The notes under the pieces are model-generated. The model ran no database searches. It was not told the DNA's origin and worked only from the letters and a program-made list of their open reading frames with translations. Below are positions 24,322 to 33,107 of a DNA stretch of 35,503 bases, piece by piece. How positions within the stretch are numbered: the stretch's first letter is position 1; the number at the start of each line of letters is the position of its first letter. Source of the stretch: an uncultured Pelagibacteraceae bacterium (lineage in GTDB: Bacteria; Pseudomonadota; Alphaproteobacteria; Pelagibacterales; AG-422-B15); assembly GCA_902605215.1 (NCBI GenBank), contig CACLBX010000001.1, positions 1 through 35,503 of the forward strand. Direction: 5' to 3'. The translations under genes were made by a program, and so were the position numbers.

Positions 24322-25128
24322 CTAAATATTCAAAACGTCGGTCATCGAAAAAAGACCTGGTCCTTTATCCATTCCCCATTTTACAGCTTGAAGTGCTCCA
24401 TTAGCAAAAATGCCCCTATTTTCAGCTATATGCTGAATTCTAATCGTTTCATCATTTGATGAGAACATTACCTCATGGTCCCCAATAGTTTCACCCTTTC
24501 TAAAAGACGACATTACAATTTTATTTTTTATATTTTTACCAATTGTATTAGTGCGATTAATCTTCATTACATTTTCAAATTTTTTATTTTTCCCACTAGC
24601 AGCAGCTTTGCCAAGCATTATTGCTGTTCCTGATGGCGCATCAATTTTATGTTTATGATGAGTTTCATTTATTTTTATATCAAAAGAGCTATCTAATTTT
24701 GAGGAAGCAATTTTTACAATACTCTCTAATAAATTTATTCCCAAACTCATATTGCCAGATTTAATAATTGTGGCGTGCTGCGCAGCAAAATCTATTTTAC
24801 GTAACTGGCTTTTGCTGAAACCAGTTGTTCCAATTACGTGAACAATTCTTGCTTGTGCAGAATATTTTGCATGCTCTAATGTTGCTTTTGGAACTGTAAA
24901 ATCAATAACTGCATCAGCTTTTGCAAATAGTTCAATAATGTTATCTGTAATTAAAATACCAGTTTTTTTTGTTTTTAAAATATGACCCATATCTTTTCCT
25001 ATTAAAGGATGACCAACACTCTCGGTTGCTCCAAACAATGTAAAAGATTTATCTTGAACAATTCTTTTTGCTATTTGCGTGCCCATACGACCTGAAGCAC
25101 CCGTTACAATTACTTTAATTTTTTTCAT
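24322..25128 (-). CDS. dapB: 4-hydroxy-tetrahydrodipicolinate reductase
   Basis: DapB makes tetrahydrodipicolinate in the lysine/diaminopimelate pathway. The 268-residue protein has the nucleotide loop VTGASGRMGTQIAK (about 8-21), DFTVPKATLEHAKY, GTTGFSKSQL, SGNMSLGINLL, the signature ETHHKHKIDAPSGTA (catalytic histidine pair and lysine), and the end segment HIAENRGIFANGALQAVKW. All are intact. It lies 40 bp after dnaJ on the same strand, and dnaJ-dapB proximity is common in alphaproteobacteria. Length is normal (E. coli 273). Confidence 0.97.
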   Translation of the reverse strand: MKKIKVIVTGASGRMGTQIAKRIVQDKSFTLFGATESVGHPLIGKDMGHILKTKKTGILITDNIIELFAKADAVIDFTVPKATLEHAKYSAQARIVHVIGTTGFSKSQLRKIDFAAQHATIIKSGNMSLGINLLESIVKIASSKLDSSFDIKINETHHKHKIDAPSGTAIMLGKAAASGKNKKFENVMKINRTNTIGKNIKNKIVMSSFRKGETIGDHEVMFSSNDETIRIQHIAENRGIFANGALQAVKWGMDKGPGLFSMTDVLNI

Positions 25129-25168
25129 TTTTTAAAGATAATTCAAATAAAGAAAAAAGTAATGGTAT

Positions 25169-26308
25169 TTAATTTTTTGTTTTCCAGAATTCTCTGGCTT
25201 TTTTAAAAAAAGCCGAGCTAAGAGGACTTTCTTCATTATTACTGACTTCTTGAAAGGACTTTAGAATCTCAATTTGTTTTTTGTTTAAATTCACAGGTGT
25301 TTCAACTTTGGTTTGTATATATAAATCGCCAAGATATCCACTTCTTACGTTAGGCATTCCTTTCGATTTAAGTCTAAATTGATCTCCTGTTTGAGTTCCC
25401 TGAGGTATTTTTAATCTTGCTTTACCACCATCTATAATAGGCACATCAATAGATCCGCCAACTGCAGCATCAATCATTGAAATGGGTACCTCAGTAAAAA
25501 GATTTTCATCTTCTCTAGCAAAAATACTATGTTCGTTGACGTTAACAAAAATATACAAATCACCTTGTTGACCACCATTTGTGCCAGCTTCACCCTCGCC
25601 ACTTAGTCTTATTCTTGATCCATCATCAACTCCTTTTGGTATTTTAACCATTAGACTTTTTGTTTTTTGAGTTCGGCCGGAACCACGACATGGATTACAA
25701 GGATCAGATATTGTTGAACCTGTTCCCTGACAGGTAGGACAAGTTTGTTGAATCGAAAAGAAACCTTGTTGTGATCTAATTTGCCCTCTTCCCCCACATG
25801 ATTGACACGTGATGGGTTGACTTCCTTTAGATGCCCCTGAACCAGAGCATATCTCACATTGAACCTGTGTAGGTATTTTTACTTTGAATTTTTTTCCATT
25901 ATAGGCTTCTTCAAGTGAAACTGTAATATCATATCTTAAATCAGATCCACGATTGTTTGACTTTCTTCTTCTGTTTCCACCCCCTCCAAAAAAAGATGAG
26001 TCACCACCAAAAAAATCCTCAAAAATGTCCTGAAAAGCTGATGAAGAAAAATCAAATCCACCACCACCTTGTCCAGAGCTTCCGTCGACAGCTGCATGAC
26101 CAAACTGATCATAAGCAGACCTTTTTTCTTTATCTTGAAGAACCGCGTATGCCTCACTAGCTTCTTTGAATTTTACTTCAGCTTCTGCATCCCCCTGATT
26201 TCGATCAGGGTGATATTTCATCGCAAGTTTTCTGTAGGATTTTTTTATCTCGGAACCGTCGGCAGTCTTGGATACACCAAGAACTTCATAATAGTCTCTT
26301 TTTGACAT
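25169..26308 (-). CDS. dnaJ: Chaperone DnaJ (Hsp40)
   Basis: DnaJ stimulates DnaK ATPase and presents unfolded proteins. The 379-residue type I protein has a J domain with HPD (KYHPDRNQGD, about 28-37), a Gly/Phe-rich stretch (75-115) including SFFGGGGNRRRK, four C-x-x-C-x-G-x-G zinc repeats (CEICSGSG, CQSCGGRG, CPTCQGTG, CNPCRGSG) and a normal C-terminal substrate domain. It starts 12 bp after dnaK and is read with it. Confidence 0.98.
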   Translation of the reverse strand: MSKRDYYEVLGVSKTADGSEIKKSYRKLAMKYHPDRNQGDAEAEVKFKEASEAYAVLQDKEKRSAYDQFGHAAVDGSSGQGGGGFDFSSSAFQDIFEDFFGGDSSFFGGGGNRRRKSNNRGSDLRYDITVSLEEAYNGKKFKVKIPTQVQCEICSGSGASKGSQPITCQSCGGRGQIRSQQGFFSIQQTCPTCQGTGSTISDPCNPCRGSGRTQKTKSLMVKIPKGVDDGSRIRLSGEGEAGTNGGQQGDLYIFVNVNEHSIFAREDENLFTEVPISMIDAAVGGSIDVPIIDGGKARLKIPQGTQTGDQFRLKSKGMPNVRSGYLGDLYIQTKVETPVNLNKKQIEILKSFQEVSNNEESPLSSAFFKKAREFWKTKN

Positions 26309-26320
26309 AAGCTTACCCGC

Positions 26321-28249
26321 TTACGATTCTTTATTGTCTTCTTTAACTTCTTCAAATTCTGCATCAACAACTTTTTCATTGTTTTCTTTTGCATCATTAG
26401 GTTCACTGCCTGCTGGCCCACCTTCTGGCGAAGGAGCATCTTGTTGTTGAGCTTTATACATAGCTTCACCTAGTTTCATTGAAGATTGAGTTAACGCTTC
26501 CAATCCACTTTTAATTTTTTCTATGTCATCAGAGGCAATCGCTTCTTTCAAAGTCTTAATATCATTCTCGATTGCATTTTTTTCTTGATCTGAAACTTTG
26601 TCACCAAATTCTTTAAGGTTTTTTTCTGCTGAGTGTACCATCGTATCAGCTTGATTTTTAACATCAACGGTTTCTCTTTTCTTCTTATCAGACTCTGCAT
26701 TTGCCTCAGCTTCTTTTACCATCTTTTCTATTTCTTCTTCGCTTAGGCCACCAGATGCTTGAATTTTAATCTGTTGTTCTTTTCCAGTTCCTTTATCCTT
26801 GGCGGATACATTTACAATACCATTAGCATCAATATCAAAAGTCACTTCAACCTGAGGTACTCCTCTTGGTGCCGGTGGAATTCCAACAAGATCAAAATTG
26901 CCCAGAAGCTTATTATCTGATGCCATCTCTCTTTCGCCTTGGCATACACGTATTGTCACTGCTGTTTGATTATCATCTGCGGTAGAGAAAACCTGACTTT
27001 TCTTAGTAGGTATTGTCGTATTCTTATCGATAAGTTTTGTGAATACTCCACCTAAAGTTTCAATACCAAGTGAGAGAGGGGTAACATCTAGCAATAAAAC
27101 ATCTTTAACATCACCTTGAAGTATTCCTGCTTGGATAGCAGCACCTTGAGCTACTACTTCGTCAGGATTAACTCCCTTATTAGGTTCCTTGCCAAAGAAG
27201 TTTTTAACTGTTTCAATTACTTTTGGCATTCTTGTCATGCCACCAACAAGAACAACTTCGTCAATTTCACCCGCACTTAAACCTGCATCCTTTAACGCGG
27301 CATCGCATGGTTTGATTGTTTTTTCGATTAAATCATCAACTAATGTTTCAAGTTTAGCTCTTGTAACTTTAATATTTAAGTGCTTTGGGCCAGATTGATC
27401 TGCCGTAATAAACGGAAGATTAATTTCTGTTTGAGAAGTAGATGATAATTCTATTTTAGCCTTCTCTGCTGACTCTTTGAGTCTTTGTAAGGCTAATTTA
27501 TCTTTCGTCAGATCAATATTATTTTCTTTCTTAAATTCATCAGCTAAATAACTGAGAAGTCTTGAGTCAAAATCTTCTCCACCAAGGAATGTATCACCAT
27601 TAGTTGACTTAACTTCAAATACTCCATCACCAATCTCTAATATTGAAATATCAAAAGTACCTCCACCCAAATCATAAACAGCAATTGTTTTGCCATCTTT
27701 TTTGTCTAAACCATATGCTAGTGCAGCAGCCGTGGGCTCATTAACAATTCTTTCAACTTCTAGTCCAGCTATTTTACCTGCGTCTTTGGTGGCTTGTCTT
27801 TGTGCATCATTAAAATAAGCTGGTACGGTAATCACTGCTTTCTCAACAGACTCTCCTAAATATCTTTCTGCATCTTCTTTTAGTTTTTGTAATACAAACG
27901 CAGAAATTTGTGATGGAGAATATTTTTCATTTCCAGATTCTACCCATGCATCTCCATTTTCTGATTTTATAATTTTAAATGGCACCATGTCTGAGTCTTT
28001 TTGAACCATTGGATCTTCAAAAGAACGACCCATGAGTCTTTTAATAGCAAAAAAGGTATTTTCTGGGTTTGTTACGCCTTGTCTTTTAGCTGGTTGACCA
28101 ACTAGTTTTTCACTTTCAGCACCAAAGCTTATAATGGAAGGTGTAGTACGTGAACCCTCCGCATTTTCTATTACCTTTGGATCTTTACCATCCATTATTG
28201 AGATACAACTATTAGTTGTTCCTAGATCTATACCAATTACTTTTCCCAT
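26321..28249 (-). CDS. dnaK: Chaperone DnaK (Hsp70)
   Basis: DnaK is the ATP-driven Hsp70 chaperone. The 642-residue protein begins with [16 protein letters not shown] (5-20), has [21 protein letters not shown] (in part), [29 protein letters not shown], the interdomain linker [13 protein letters not shown], and a C-terminal tail ending in the acidic [16 protein letters not shown]. All signatures are complete. A heat-shock-like promoter lies 25-56 bp upstream, and no CIRCE element is seen. grpE lies upstream on the same strand, separated by 122 bp; dnaJ follows. Confidence 0.99.
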   Translation of the reverse strand: MGKVIGIDLGTTNSCISIMDGKDPKVIENAEGSRTTPSIISFGAESEKLVGQPAKRQGVTNPENTFFAIKRLMGRSFEDPMVQKDSDMVPFKIIKSENGDAWVESGNEKYSPSQISAFVLQKLKEDAERYLGESVEKAVITVPAYFNDAQRQATKDAGKIAGLEVERIVNEPTAAALAYGLDKKDGKTIAVYDLGGGTFDISILEIGDGVFEVKSTNGDTFLGGEDFDSRLLSYLADEFKKENNIDLTKDKLALQRLKESAEKAKIELSSTSQTEINLPFITADQSGPKHLNIKVTRAKLETLVDDLIEKTIKPCDAALKDAGLSAGEIDEVVLVGGMTRMPKVIETVKNFFGKEPNKGVNPDEVVAQGAAIQAGILQGDVKDVLLLDVTPLSLGIETLGGVFTKLIDKNTTIPTKKSQVFSTADDNQTAVTIRVCQGEREMASDNKLLGNFDLVGIPPAPRGVPQVEVTFDIDANGIVNVSAKDKGTGKEQQIKIQASGGLSEEEIEKMVKEAEANAESDKKKRETVDVKNQADTMVHSAEKNLKEFGDKVSDQEKNAIENDIKTLKEAIASDDIEKIKSGLEALTQSSMKLGEAMYKAQQQDAPSPEGGPAGSEPNDAKENNEKVVDAEFEEVKEDNKES

Positions 28250-28274
28250 AAAATTCTCTTTGTTTGATTTGACT

Positions 28275-28305
28275 TATATATAGGTAGTTGATTTTTGTGT
28301 GCAAC
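28275..28305 (-). promoter_or_regulatory. Candidate heat-shock promoter of dnaK
   Basis: Read leftward, GTTG (28302-28305), 17 bp, then CCTATATATA (28275-28284). The alphaproteobacterial heat-shock consensus, as I recall it, is CTTG-N17/18-CYTATNTNNG; two positions differ here. The same bases also read TTGCAC-N16-TATATA, a fair sigma70 match. No CIRCE repeat (TTAGCACTC-N9-GAGTGCTAA) is present. Confidence 0.45.
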
Positions 28306-28371
28306 CCCCCTCAATAGAAAGTATTTTTACTAAATTCGCTGATATTTTATTGATTTATATTATTGATATTA

Positions 28372-28923
28372 TTAGTTTTTTTTCTTGACGACGCCTACCA
28401 TAGCAGGTCTTAAAAGCCTATCTCCTATACGGTATCCCTCTTGTACTACCTCAGTAATGATACCAGGCTTCTTATCAGGATTTTCTACTTCGAACATAGC
28501 TTGATGCAAGTTTGGATCAAAATTTTGGTCTAAAGAATTAATTTTTTCAATTTTGAACTTTTCAAAAACCGTTATTATTTGTTTTTCTGTTAATTCAATA
28601 CCTTCAACAAACTGTGAAATATTTTGATCTGATTTTTTTAATTCATCTAGATCTATCGATTTTAATGCTCTCTCTAAATTATCTAATACAGACAAGATTT
28701 CTTTTGCGAAACTAGAAATAACATAGTTACTGAGATCCTCTTTTTCTCTGTCAAATCTTTTTCTTAGATTATCGTTATCTGCTAGAGATAATAAAATTTG
28801 ATTTTCTGCCTCTTTTAACTTTTCTTCGAGTTCTGAATGGTCAATATTTTCCTTTACCTGAACTTCTTCAACATTCTCTTCAGTTTTTTTTTCAGAAACA
28901 TTCTTTTTTTTGTCTTTTGCCAT
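28372..28923 (-). CDS. grpE: Nucleotide exchange factor GrpE
   Basis: GrpE releases ADP from DnaK. The 183-residue protein has a lysine/glutamate-rich N-terminal stretch (1-30), a long coiled-coil helix (about 30-85) with DNDNLRKRFDRE, and the beta-domain ending in the family signature PDKKPGIITEVVQEGYRIGDRLLRPAMVGV (given in parts, about 151-180). Length is normal (E. coli 197). It is upstream of dnaK on the same strand and divergent from rph. The usual alphaproteobacterial partner hrcA is absent from the 67-bp gap before it. Confidence 0.97.
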   Translation of the reverse strand: MAKDKKKNVSEKKTEENVEEVQVKENIDHSELEEKLKEAENQILLSLADNDNLRKRFDREKEDLSNYVISSFAKEILSVLDNLERALKSIDLDELKKSDQNISQFVEGIELTEKQIITVFEKFKIEKINSLDQNFDPNLHQAMFEVENPDKKPGIITEVVQEGYRIGDRLLRPAMVGVVKKKN

Positions 28924-28972
28924 ATCTTTTTTTGAATATGTAATGATCTATATTATTTTCGTCAATACATAG

Positions 28973-28978
28973 TATAAT
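28973..28978 (+). promoter_or_regulatory. Possible -10 element of the rph promoter
   Basis: A perfect TATAAT lies 12 bp before the rph ATG in the 67-bp divergent gap; there is no convincing -35 at 17 bp. A start site about 7 bp downstream would leave a leader of only a few bases. TTGACG on the opposite strand (28960-28965) may be a -35 box for grpE. Confidence 0.3.
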
Positions 28979-28990
28979 GAATTTATTAAT

Positions 28991-29707
28991 ATGAGAAATA
29001 CAAGAAAAACTACCGATCTTCGTAAATTTGAAATTATTCCGAATTTCTCCTCATATCCAGAAGGCTCTTGTATGATAAAATTTGGTGAAACTCACGTATT
29101 GTGTAACGCGTCTTTAGATCAAAATGTTCCAAGGTGGCTTAAAAATTCTCAGCAAGGCTGGGTAACTGCTGAATATGGAATGCTTCCTAGATCAACATCT
29201 GAAAGAATGTCCCGAGAAGCTGTCAGAGGCAAACAATCAGGAAGAACACAAGAAATACAACGTTTGATTGGCAGATCGTTGAGAGCGGTAACAGATCTTA
29301 GTTTGTTAAAAGATATGCAAATTTTAATTGATTGTGATGTTATTCAAGCTGATGGCGGAACACGAACCGCTTCAATATCAGGTGCGTTTGTAGCACTGCA
29401 GTTATGTATCCAGAGCATGATAGGGAAAAAGATTATAAAAACTAACCCAATAAAGGAAAATCTTGCGGCTATAAGCTGTGGCATAGTCGATAATGTTCCG
29501 TTGCTTGATCTAGATTTTATAGAGGATCAAAATGCTGAGGTAGATGCTAATTTTGTCATTACAGAAACAAATAAAATAGTTGAGATACAAATGACATCTG
29601 AAAAAAAACTTTGCACAGAAAATGAATTTAATTCCATGTTTGAATTGGCGAAATCAGGTATTAGTCAAATAATTCAATCCCAAAAAATACTTTTAGAAGG
29701 TAAATAA
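28991..29707 (+). CDS. rph: Ribonuclease PH
   Basis: RNase PH is the phosphate-dependent 3' exonuclease that trims tRNA precursors. The 238-residue protein matches throughout: VLCNASLDQNVPRWL, the signature GWVTAEYGMLPRSTSERMSRE (in parts, about 56-76), GRTQEIQRLIGRSLRAV with the phosphate-binding arginines, DCDVIQADGGTRTASISGAFVAL and the late DLDFIEDQNAEVDANFV with the catalytic aspartates. ATG 28991 is a suitable start. rdgB follows after one base, the usual rph-rdgB pairing. Confidence 0.98.
   Translation: MRNTRKTTDLRKFEIIPNFSSYPEGSCMIKFGETHVLCNASLDQNVPRWLKNSQQGWVTAEYGMLPRSTSERMSREAVRGKQSGRTQEIQRLIGRSLRAVTDLSLLKDMQILIDCDVIQADGGTRTASISGAFVALQLCIQSMIGKKIIKTNPIKENLAAISCGIVDNVPLLDLDFIEDQNAEVDANFVITETNKIVEIQMTSEKKLCTENEFNSMFELAKSGISQIIQSQKILLEGK
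29695..29700 (+). promoter_or_regulatory. Ribosome binding site deciding the CTG start of rdgB
   Basis: AGAAGG lies at the end of rph, 8 bp before the CTG codon at 29709. It is one of the clearest Shine-Dalgarno-like sequences in the window and supports initiation at that CTG. Confidence 0.6.
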
Positions 29708-29708
29708 T

Positions 29709-30314
29709 CTGTTAAAGGATATTGTAATAGCAAGTCATAATTCTGGAAAAGTATCGGAAATAAAATCTTTATTAAAACCGCTAGGATATAATATTATTTC
29801 TGCCAAAAAACTTAAAATCAATGAACCCCTTGAAAATGGTTTTACATTTGGAGAAAACTCTCTTATCAAATCAAAAAATGCTGCATTAAAATCTAAATTG
29901 CCAGCTATAGCTGATGATAGTGGCCTTTGTATTTCATCATTAAATAATGAACCTGGTATTTATTCTGCAAGATGGGCGGGTAAGGAAAAAGATTTCAATA
30001 TTGCTATAGAAAAAATAGAAAAGAAAATGGAAAAAAATAATTATTTTAATAAATCTAGCAGAAAAGCTTTTTTTTGTTGTGCCTTATCAATCTATTTTCC
30101 AAACAATGTAAGCAGAGTTTTTGAAGGTAAGATTTACGGACATGTTCAATTTCCTCCAAAAGGCAAGAATGGTTTTGGGTATGATCCAATTTTTGTTCCT
30201 AAAGGTTATAAAAAAACATTTGGCGAAATGAATTTTAATTACAAAGAAAGAATAAGCCACAGAGCAATTGCATTTAAGAAGTTGTCAAATTTTTTATATA
30301 AAATAAAAAATTAA
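29709..30314 (+). CDS. rdgB: dITP/XTP pyrophosphatase RdgB (HAM1 family), apparent CTG start
   Basis: RdgB hydrolyses dITP, XTP and ITP to monophosphates, keeping deaminated purines out of DNA. The frame upstream of TTG 29898 clearly encodes the N-terminus: DIVIASHNSGKVSEIKSLL, with the nucleotide-binding S-H-N-x-G-K motif at residues 9-14, then FGENSLIKSKNAA. ADDSGL (Asp69, Asp70), ARWAGKE, GFGYDPIFVPKG and SHRAIAF follow. The frame is closed by TAG at 29694, and between there and the SHN motif there is no ATG, GTG or TTG; CTG at 29709 with AGAAGG 8 bp upstream gives a 201-residue protein of normal length (E. coli 197). A sequencing error is the alternative. Confidence 0.88.
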   Translation: MLKDIVIASHNSGKVSEIKSLLKPLGYNIISAKKLKINEPLENGFTFGENSLIKSKNAALKSKLPAIADDSGLCISSLNNEPGIYSARWAGKEKDFNIAIEKIEKKMEKNNYFNKSSRKAFFCCALSIYFPNNVSRVFEGKIYGHVQFPPKGKNGFGYDPIFVPKGYKKTFGEMNFNYKERISHRAIAFKKLSNFLYKIKN

Positions 30315-31597
30315 TTTCTAATTACAAACTTATCACTGCCTACATGGAATATTAAAGGTCTACGTTCCACTCTTCCATTTTCATCAAAACGGAACCACCC
30401 ATTTATACCTATATACCCTAAATTAGAGTGAAGAATTTCCTTAGTAATTTTCTTATGTTCTACATTTAAGCTGCTGATTAAACCTACTAAATCGTAAGCT
30501 AAAGGAGCTAATGTGTGAGGATTATTTTTGTAAATCTTTTTATATTCTTTTTTAAATTTTCTTTGGCCATTTAAGTCTAAGGACGAAAAATATGAATTCT
30601 TCATTGATGGCTCTTTAAGAATTAATTCTTTTCCCCAAATAGAATTTCCAATGAATTTTACTTTTTTAGGGTCAACATCATAATAGGGCAGTATTGAAAT
30701 AAAATTTGTTAACTCGCTAAATGATCGAGCAATTATTATGATAGCTTCAAAATCTACCTCACCCAAAGTATCCTTATTTCTTAATAATTTTAATTCTTTT
30801 AACGAAGACTCAGATTGCAATTCTTCTAGAAGCTTAACTCGATTATCCAAGTCTAATTTTCTTTCATCATAATTTGAAACTTCCCTCGCTATTTTATAAT
30901 AGTCTGGATCTTTAGTTGGATAAAAAATAAATTGTGAAGATGTATTATTATTTATATTATGGAATTTATTAATTTCATCTTTTACTTTGTTTCCATATTT
31001 ATTATCAGGAACTATAACCGCAAATTTATCAATTCCCCTATCAATTGAATATTCGTAGATTTTCTCCAATTCATCTTCAATAGTTAATCCAAAAACATAG
31101 ACATCACGATCACTTACATCAGAATTATTAGAAAATGTTATGATTGGAATATTTTGACCATCCAAGTACTCTTTAACTTTTAAAACTGTTTTGGTAAATA
31201 TTGGACCAAGAATCAAATCAACATCATTACTAATTAAGTACGATAGATTTTTATATAGTTGGTTTTCTTTTCCTGTGTCGACTATGTAAAATTCTAAATT
31301 TTCGTTATTGGTTTCTTCTAATGCCAGTTGCGCAGAATCGAGTAGCGATTTACCTATCTGATAAAATTCTCCAGACAAAGGTAAAAGTAAGCCTAGCCTG
31401 TAAATCTTATCATCTTTTTCTATTAAATTGTTTTCTTGAGCATTTGGATCTTCATCTTCTACTATAGTTTCTAGCAATTGTGTTTGATTGTATGTTAGTG
31501 TTTTCTTTGGAGCTAATTGGGTTGTTTCACAGCCATATAATAATAAACTTAAATAAAGAATTACTAAAATAAAAAACTTACCTCTAAAATAAAACAT
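30311..31597 (-). CDS. LpoA-like (LppC family) lipoprotein, penicillin-binding protein activator
   Basis: The 428-residue protein has a lipoprotein signal peptide (hydrophobic 8-20) with lipobox LYGC and Cys23. The rest is a periplasmic binding protein fold: RLGLLLPLSGEFYQIGKSLLD (in part, about 67-87), ILGPIFTKTV, IPIITFSNNSDV, YGNKVKDE, and a late GYIGINGWFRFDENGRVERRPLIF segment typical of LppC/LpoA. In E. coli LpoA activates PBP1A from the outer membrane; whether this protein does so is inference. It is divergent from rsmI with overlapping start codons (CATG, 31595-31598). The rsmI-lpoA neighbourhood is widely conserved. Its stop interlocks with rdgB's (TTAA). Confidence 0.85.
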   Translation of the reverse strand: MFYFRGKFFILVILYLSLLLYGCETTQLAPKKTLTYNQTQLLETIVEDEDPNAQENNLIEKDDKIYRLGLLLPLSGEFYQIGKSLLDSAQLALEETNNENLEFYIVDTGKENQLYKNLSYLISNDVDLILGPIFTKTVLKVKEYLDGQNIPIITFSNNSDVSDRDVYVFGLTIEDELEKIYEYSIDRGIDKFAVIVPDNKYGNKVKDEINKFHNINNNTSSQFIFYPTKDPDYYKIAREVSNYDERKLDLDNRVKLLEELQSESSLKELKLLRNKDTLGEVDFEAIIIIARSFSELTNFISILPYYDVDPKKVKFIGNSIWGKELILKEPSMKNSYFSSLDLNGQRKFKKEYKKIYKNNPHTLAPLAYDLVGLISSLNVEHKKITKEILHSNLGYIGINGWFRFDENGRVERRPLIFHVGSDKFVIRN

Positions 31598-32483
31598 GCA
31601 ATCAAATTTAAATTTATCTTATATTACAAAGTTATTGGAACATGAGAAACCTCAAAGTGGTCTTTATATAGTTCCGACGCCAATAGGAAATTTATCTGAT
31701 ATTACGATAAGGTCATTAAAAATACTTTCTTCAGTCGACTTAATAATGAGTGAAGATACTAGAGTTACAAAAAAACTTACATCGAAATATGGAATAAAAT
31801 CTAAAATACAGTCATTTCACAAATTTAATTCTAAAAATAAAATTCCTGGAATAATAAAAAAAATAAGTTCTAATTTTTCTATTGCTGTTACTACAGATTC
31901 TGGAACACCACTTATTTCAGATCCGGGGGCTGACCTTGTGAAAGAATGCTTTGAAAATAATTTAAGTGTATTTTCTTTACCAGGTCCATCAGCACCAATA
32001 GCAAGCTTTGTTCTCACAACTTTTCAAGCAGAAAATTTTACCTTCAGAGGTTTTTTTCCAAGAGAAAAAAAGAAAATAGAAAGTCAATTAGCAAGATTTA
32101 ATGGAAGTGACTGTCCAGAAATATATTTTGAATCACCTAAGAGGATTATTAAAACATTAAATGCAATATTAGAACTAAGTGGTGATTGCAAAATAACATT
32201 TGTTAGGGAGTTAACAAAAAAACATGAGGAAATTATCAATACTAATATCTCTGACCTTTTACAGAAAATAAGTTTGAAAGAAAAAATATTAGGAGAGATA
32301 ACATTCATTATTGAACCAATAATGAGCAAAATTACTAAACTTCCTGAAGAAGAAATTATTAAATTTGGTAATAGTTTACTAAATAAAGGTATGAATATCT
32401 CTGAGGTATCGCGTCTTATGTCAAAAGATTTGAGTATATCAAAAAGGGATATTTATCAGCTATTAATAAAAAATAGGAAATAA
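31596..32483 (+). CDS. rsmI: 16S rRNA (cytidine1402-2'-O)-methyltransferase
   Basis: RsmI methylates the ribose of C1402 in 16S rRNA near the decoding centre. The 295-residue protein starts its conserved part at GLYIVPTPIGNLSDITIRSL (in part, from about residue 22), then SEDTRVTKKL, TDSGTPLISDPGADLVKE, PGPSAPIASFVLT, FRGFFPREKKK and FESPKRI, all typical of the family. ATG 31596 overlaps the lpoA-like start; TTG 31635 is a possible alternative that would trim 13 residues. No clear ribosome binding site precedes either. Confidence 0.96.
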   Translation: MQSNLNLSYITKLLEHEKPQSGLYIVPTPIGNLSDITIRSLKILSSVDLIMSEDTRVTKKLTSKYGIKSKIQSFHKFNSKNKIPGIIKKISSNFSIAVTTDSGTPLISDPGADLVKECFENNLSVFSLPGPSAPIASFVLTTFQAENFTFRGFFPREKKKIESQLARFNGSDCPEIYFESPKRIIKTLNAILELSGDCKITFVRELTKKHEEIINTNISDLLQKISLKEKILGEITFIIEPIMSKITKLPEEEIIKFGNSLLNKGMNISEVSRLMSKDLSISKRDIYQLLIKNRK

Positions 32484-32505
32484 TATAAAATTAATATAAT
32501 TTTGA

Positions 32506-33096
32506 ATGATGGCACTTAACAAACTAACAATATTATCAATTTCTCTGTTATTTATGTTGATACTAACAAATTGTTCTATACCTGTAGCAACAGGAGTGGC
32601 TACAAAAGCGGTAACAGTTTCAAATTCAGACCGAAGCATTGGAGAGTATGTCGATGATGTACTGATAAAAGCTATTCTAAAAAACTCTTATTTTGATCAA
32701 AGTGAAAAAATATTTTTTAATGTTGATGTAGAGGTTTCTCAAGGAAGAGTATTATTAACCGGGACCGTTGATAATATAGATCTAAGAATAGAGGCTACTC
32801 GAATTGCATGGGGAGTGAAGGGAGTTCAAACTGTAATTAACGAAATTCAAATAAGTGAAAGCGATAACATATTAAATTTTGCAGATGATTTAGTTATTAG
32901 TACAAAAGTTTACGCAAAATTAATGCTTGATGAAGAAGTGAACTCTCTAAATTATAATATCGAAACTGTTAATAAAGTTGTTTACATAATTGGAATCTCA
33001 AGCTCAAGTGATGAAAAGAAAAAAGCTATAGATCTTACTAAAGAGGTATTTGGAGTTGAGGAAGTAGTTGAATATATAACCATAAAATCTGAATAG
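32506..33096 (+). CDS. BON-domain lipoprotein (DolP/YraP-like)
   Basis: The 196-residue protein has a lipoprotein signal with Cys23 (lipobox LTNC). Two BON domains follow (about 45-115 and 120-195): the first includes VEVSQGRVLLTGTVDN and the second KVVYIIGISSSSDEKKKAI, the typical strand-turn pattern. E. coli DolP (YraP) supports outer-membrane integrity, and its gene lies in the yraL-yraM-yraN-yraO-yraP cluster. Here rsmI (yraL) and the LpoA-like gene (yraM) are adjacent, so the same grouping survives without yraN or diaA. It starts 22 bp after rsmI. Confidence 0.9.
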   Translation: MMALNKLTILSISLLFMLILTNCSIPVATGVATKAVTVSNSDRSIGEYVDDVLIKAILKNSYFDQSEKIFFNVDVEVSQGRVLLTGTVDNIDLRIEATRIAWGVKGVQTVINEIQISESDNILNFADDLVISTKVYAKLMLDEEVNSLNYNIETVNKVVYIIGISSSSDEKKKAIDLTKEVFGVEEVVEYITIKSE

Positions 33097-33107
33097 GAGT
33101 TAGATTT

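Noticed and set aside
25651-26305. Several 67-78 codon frames over dnaJ
   Set aside because: Low-complexity out-of-frame readings of the Gly-rich and zinc regions of dnaJ.
29898-30314. TTG start for rdgB
   Set aside because: It removes the conserved nucleotide-binding N-terminus that is clearly encoded upstream in the same frame.
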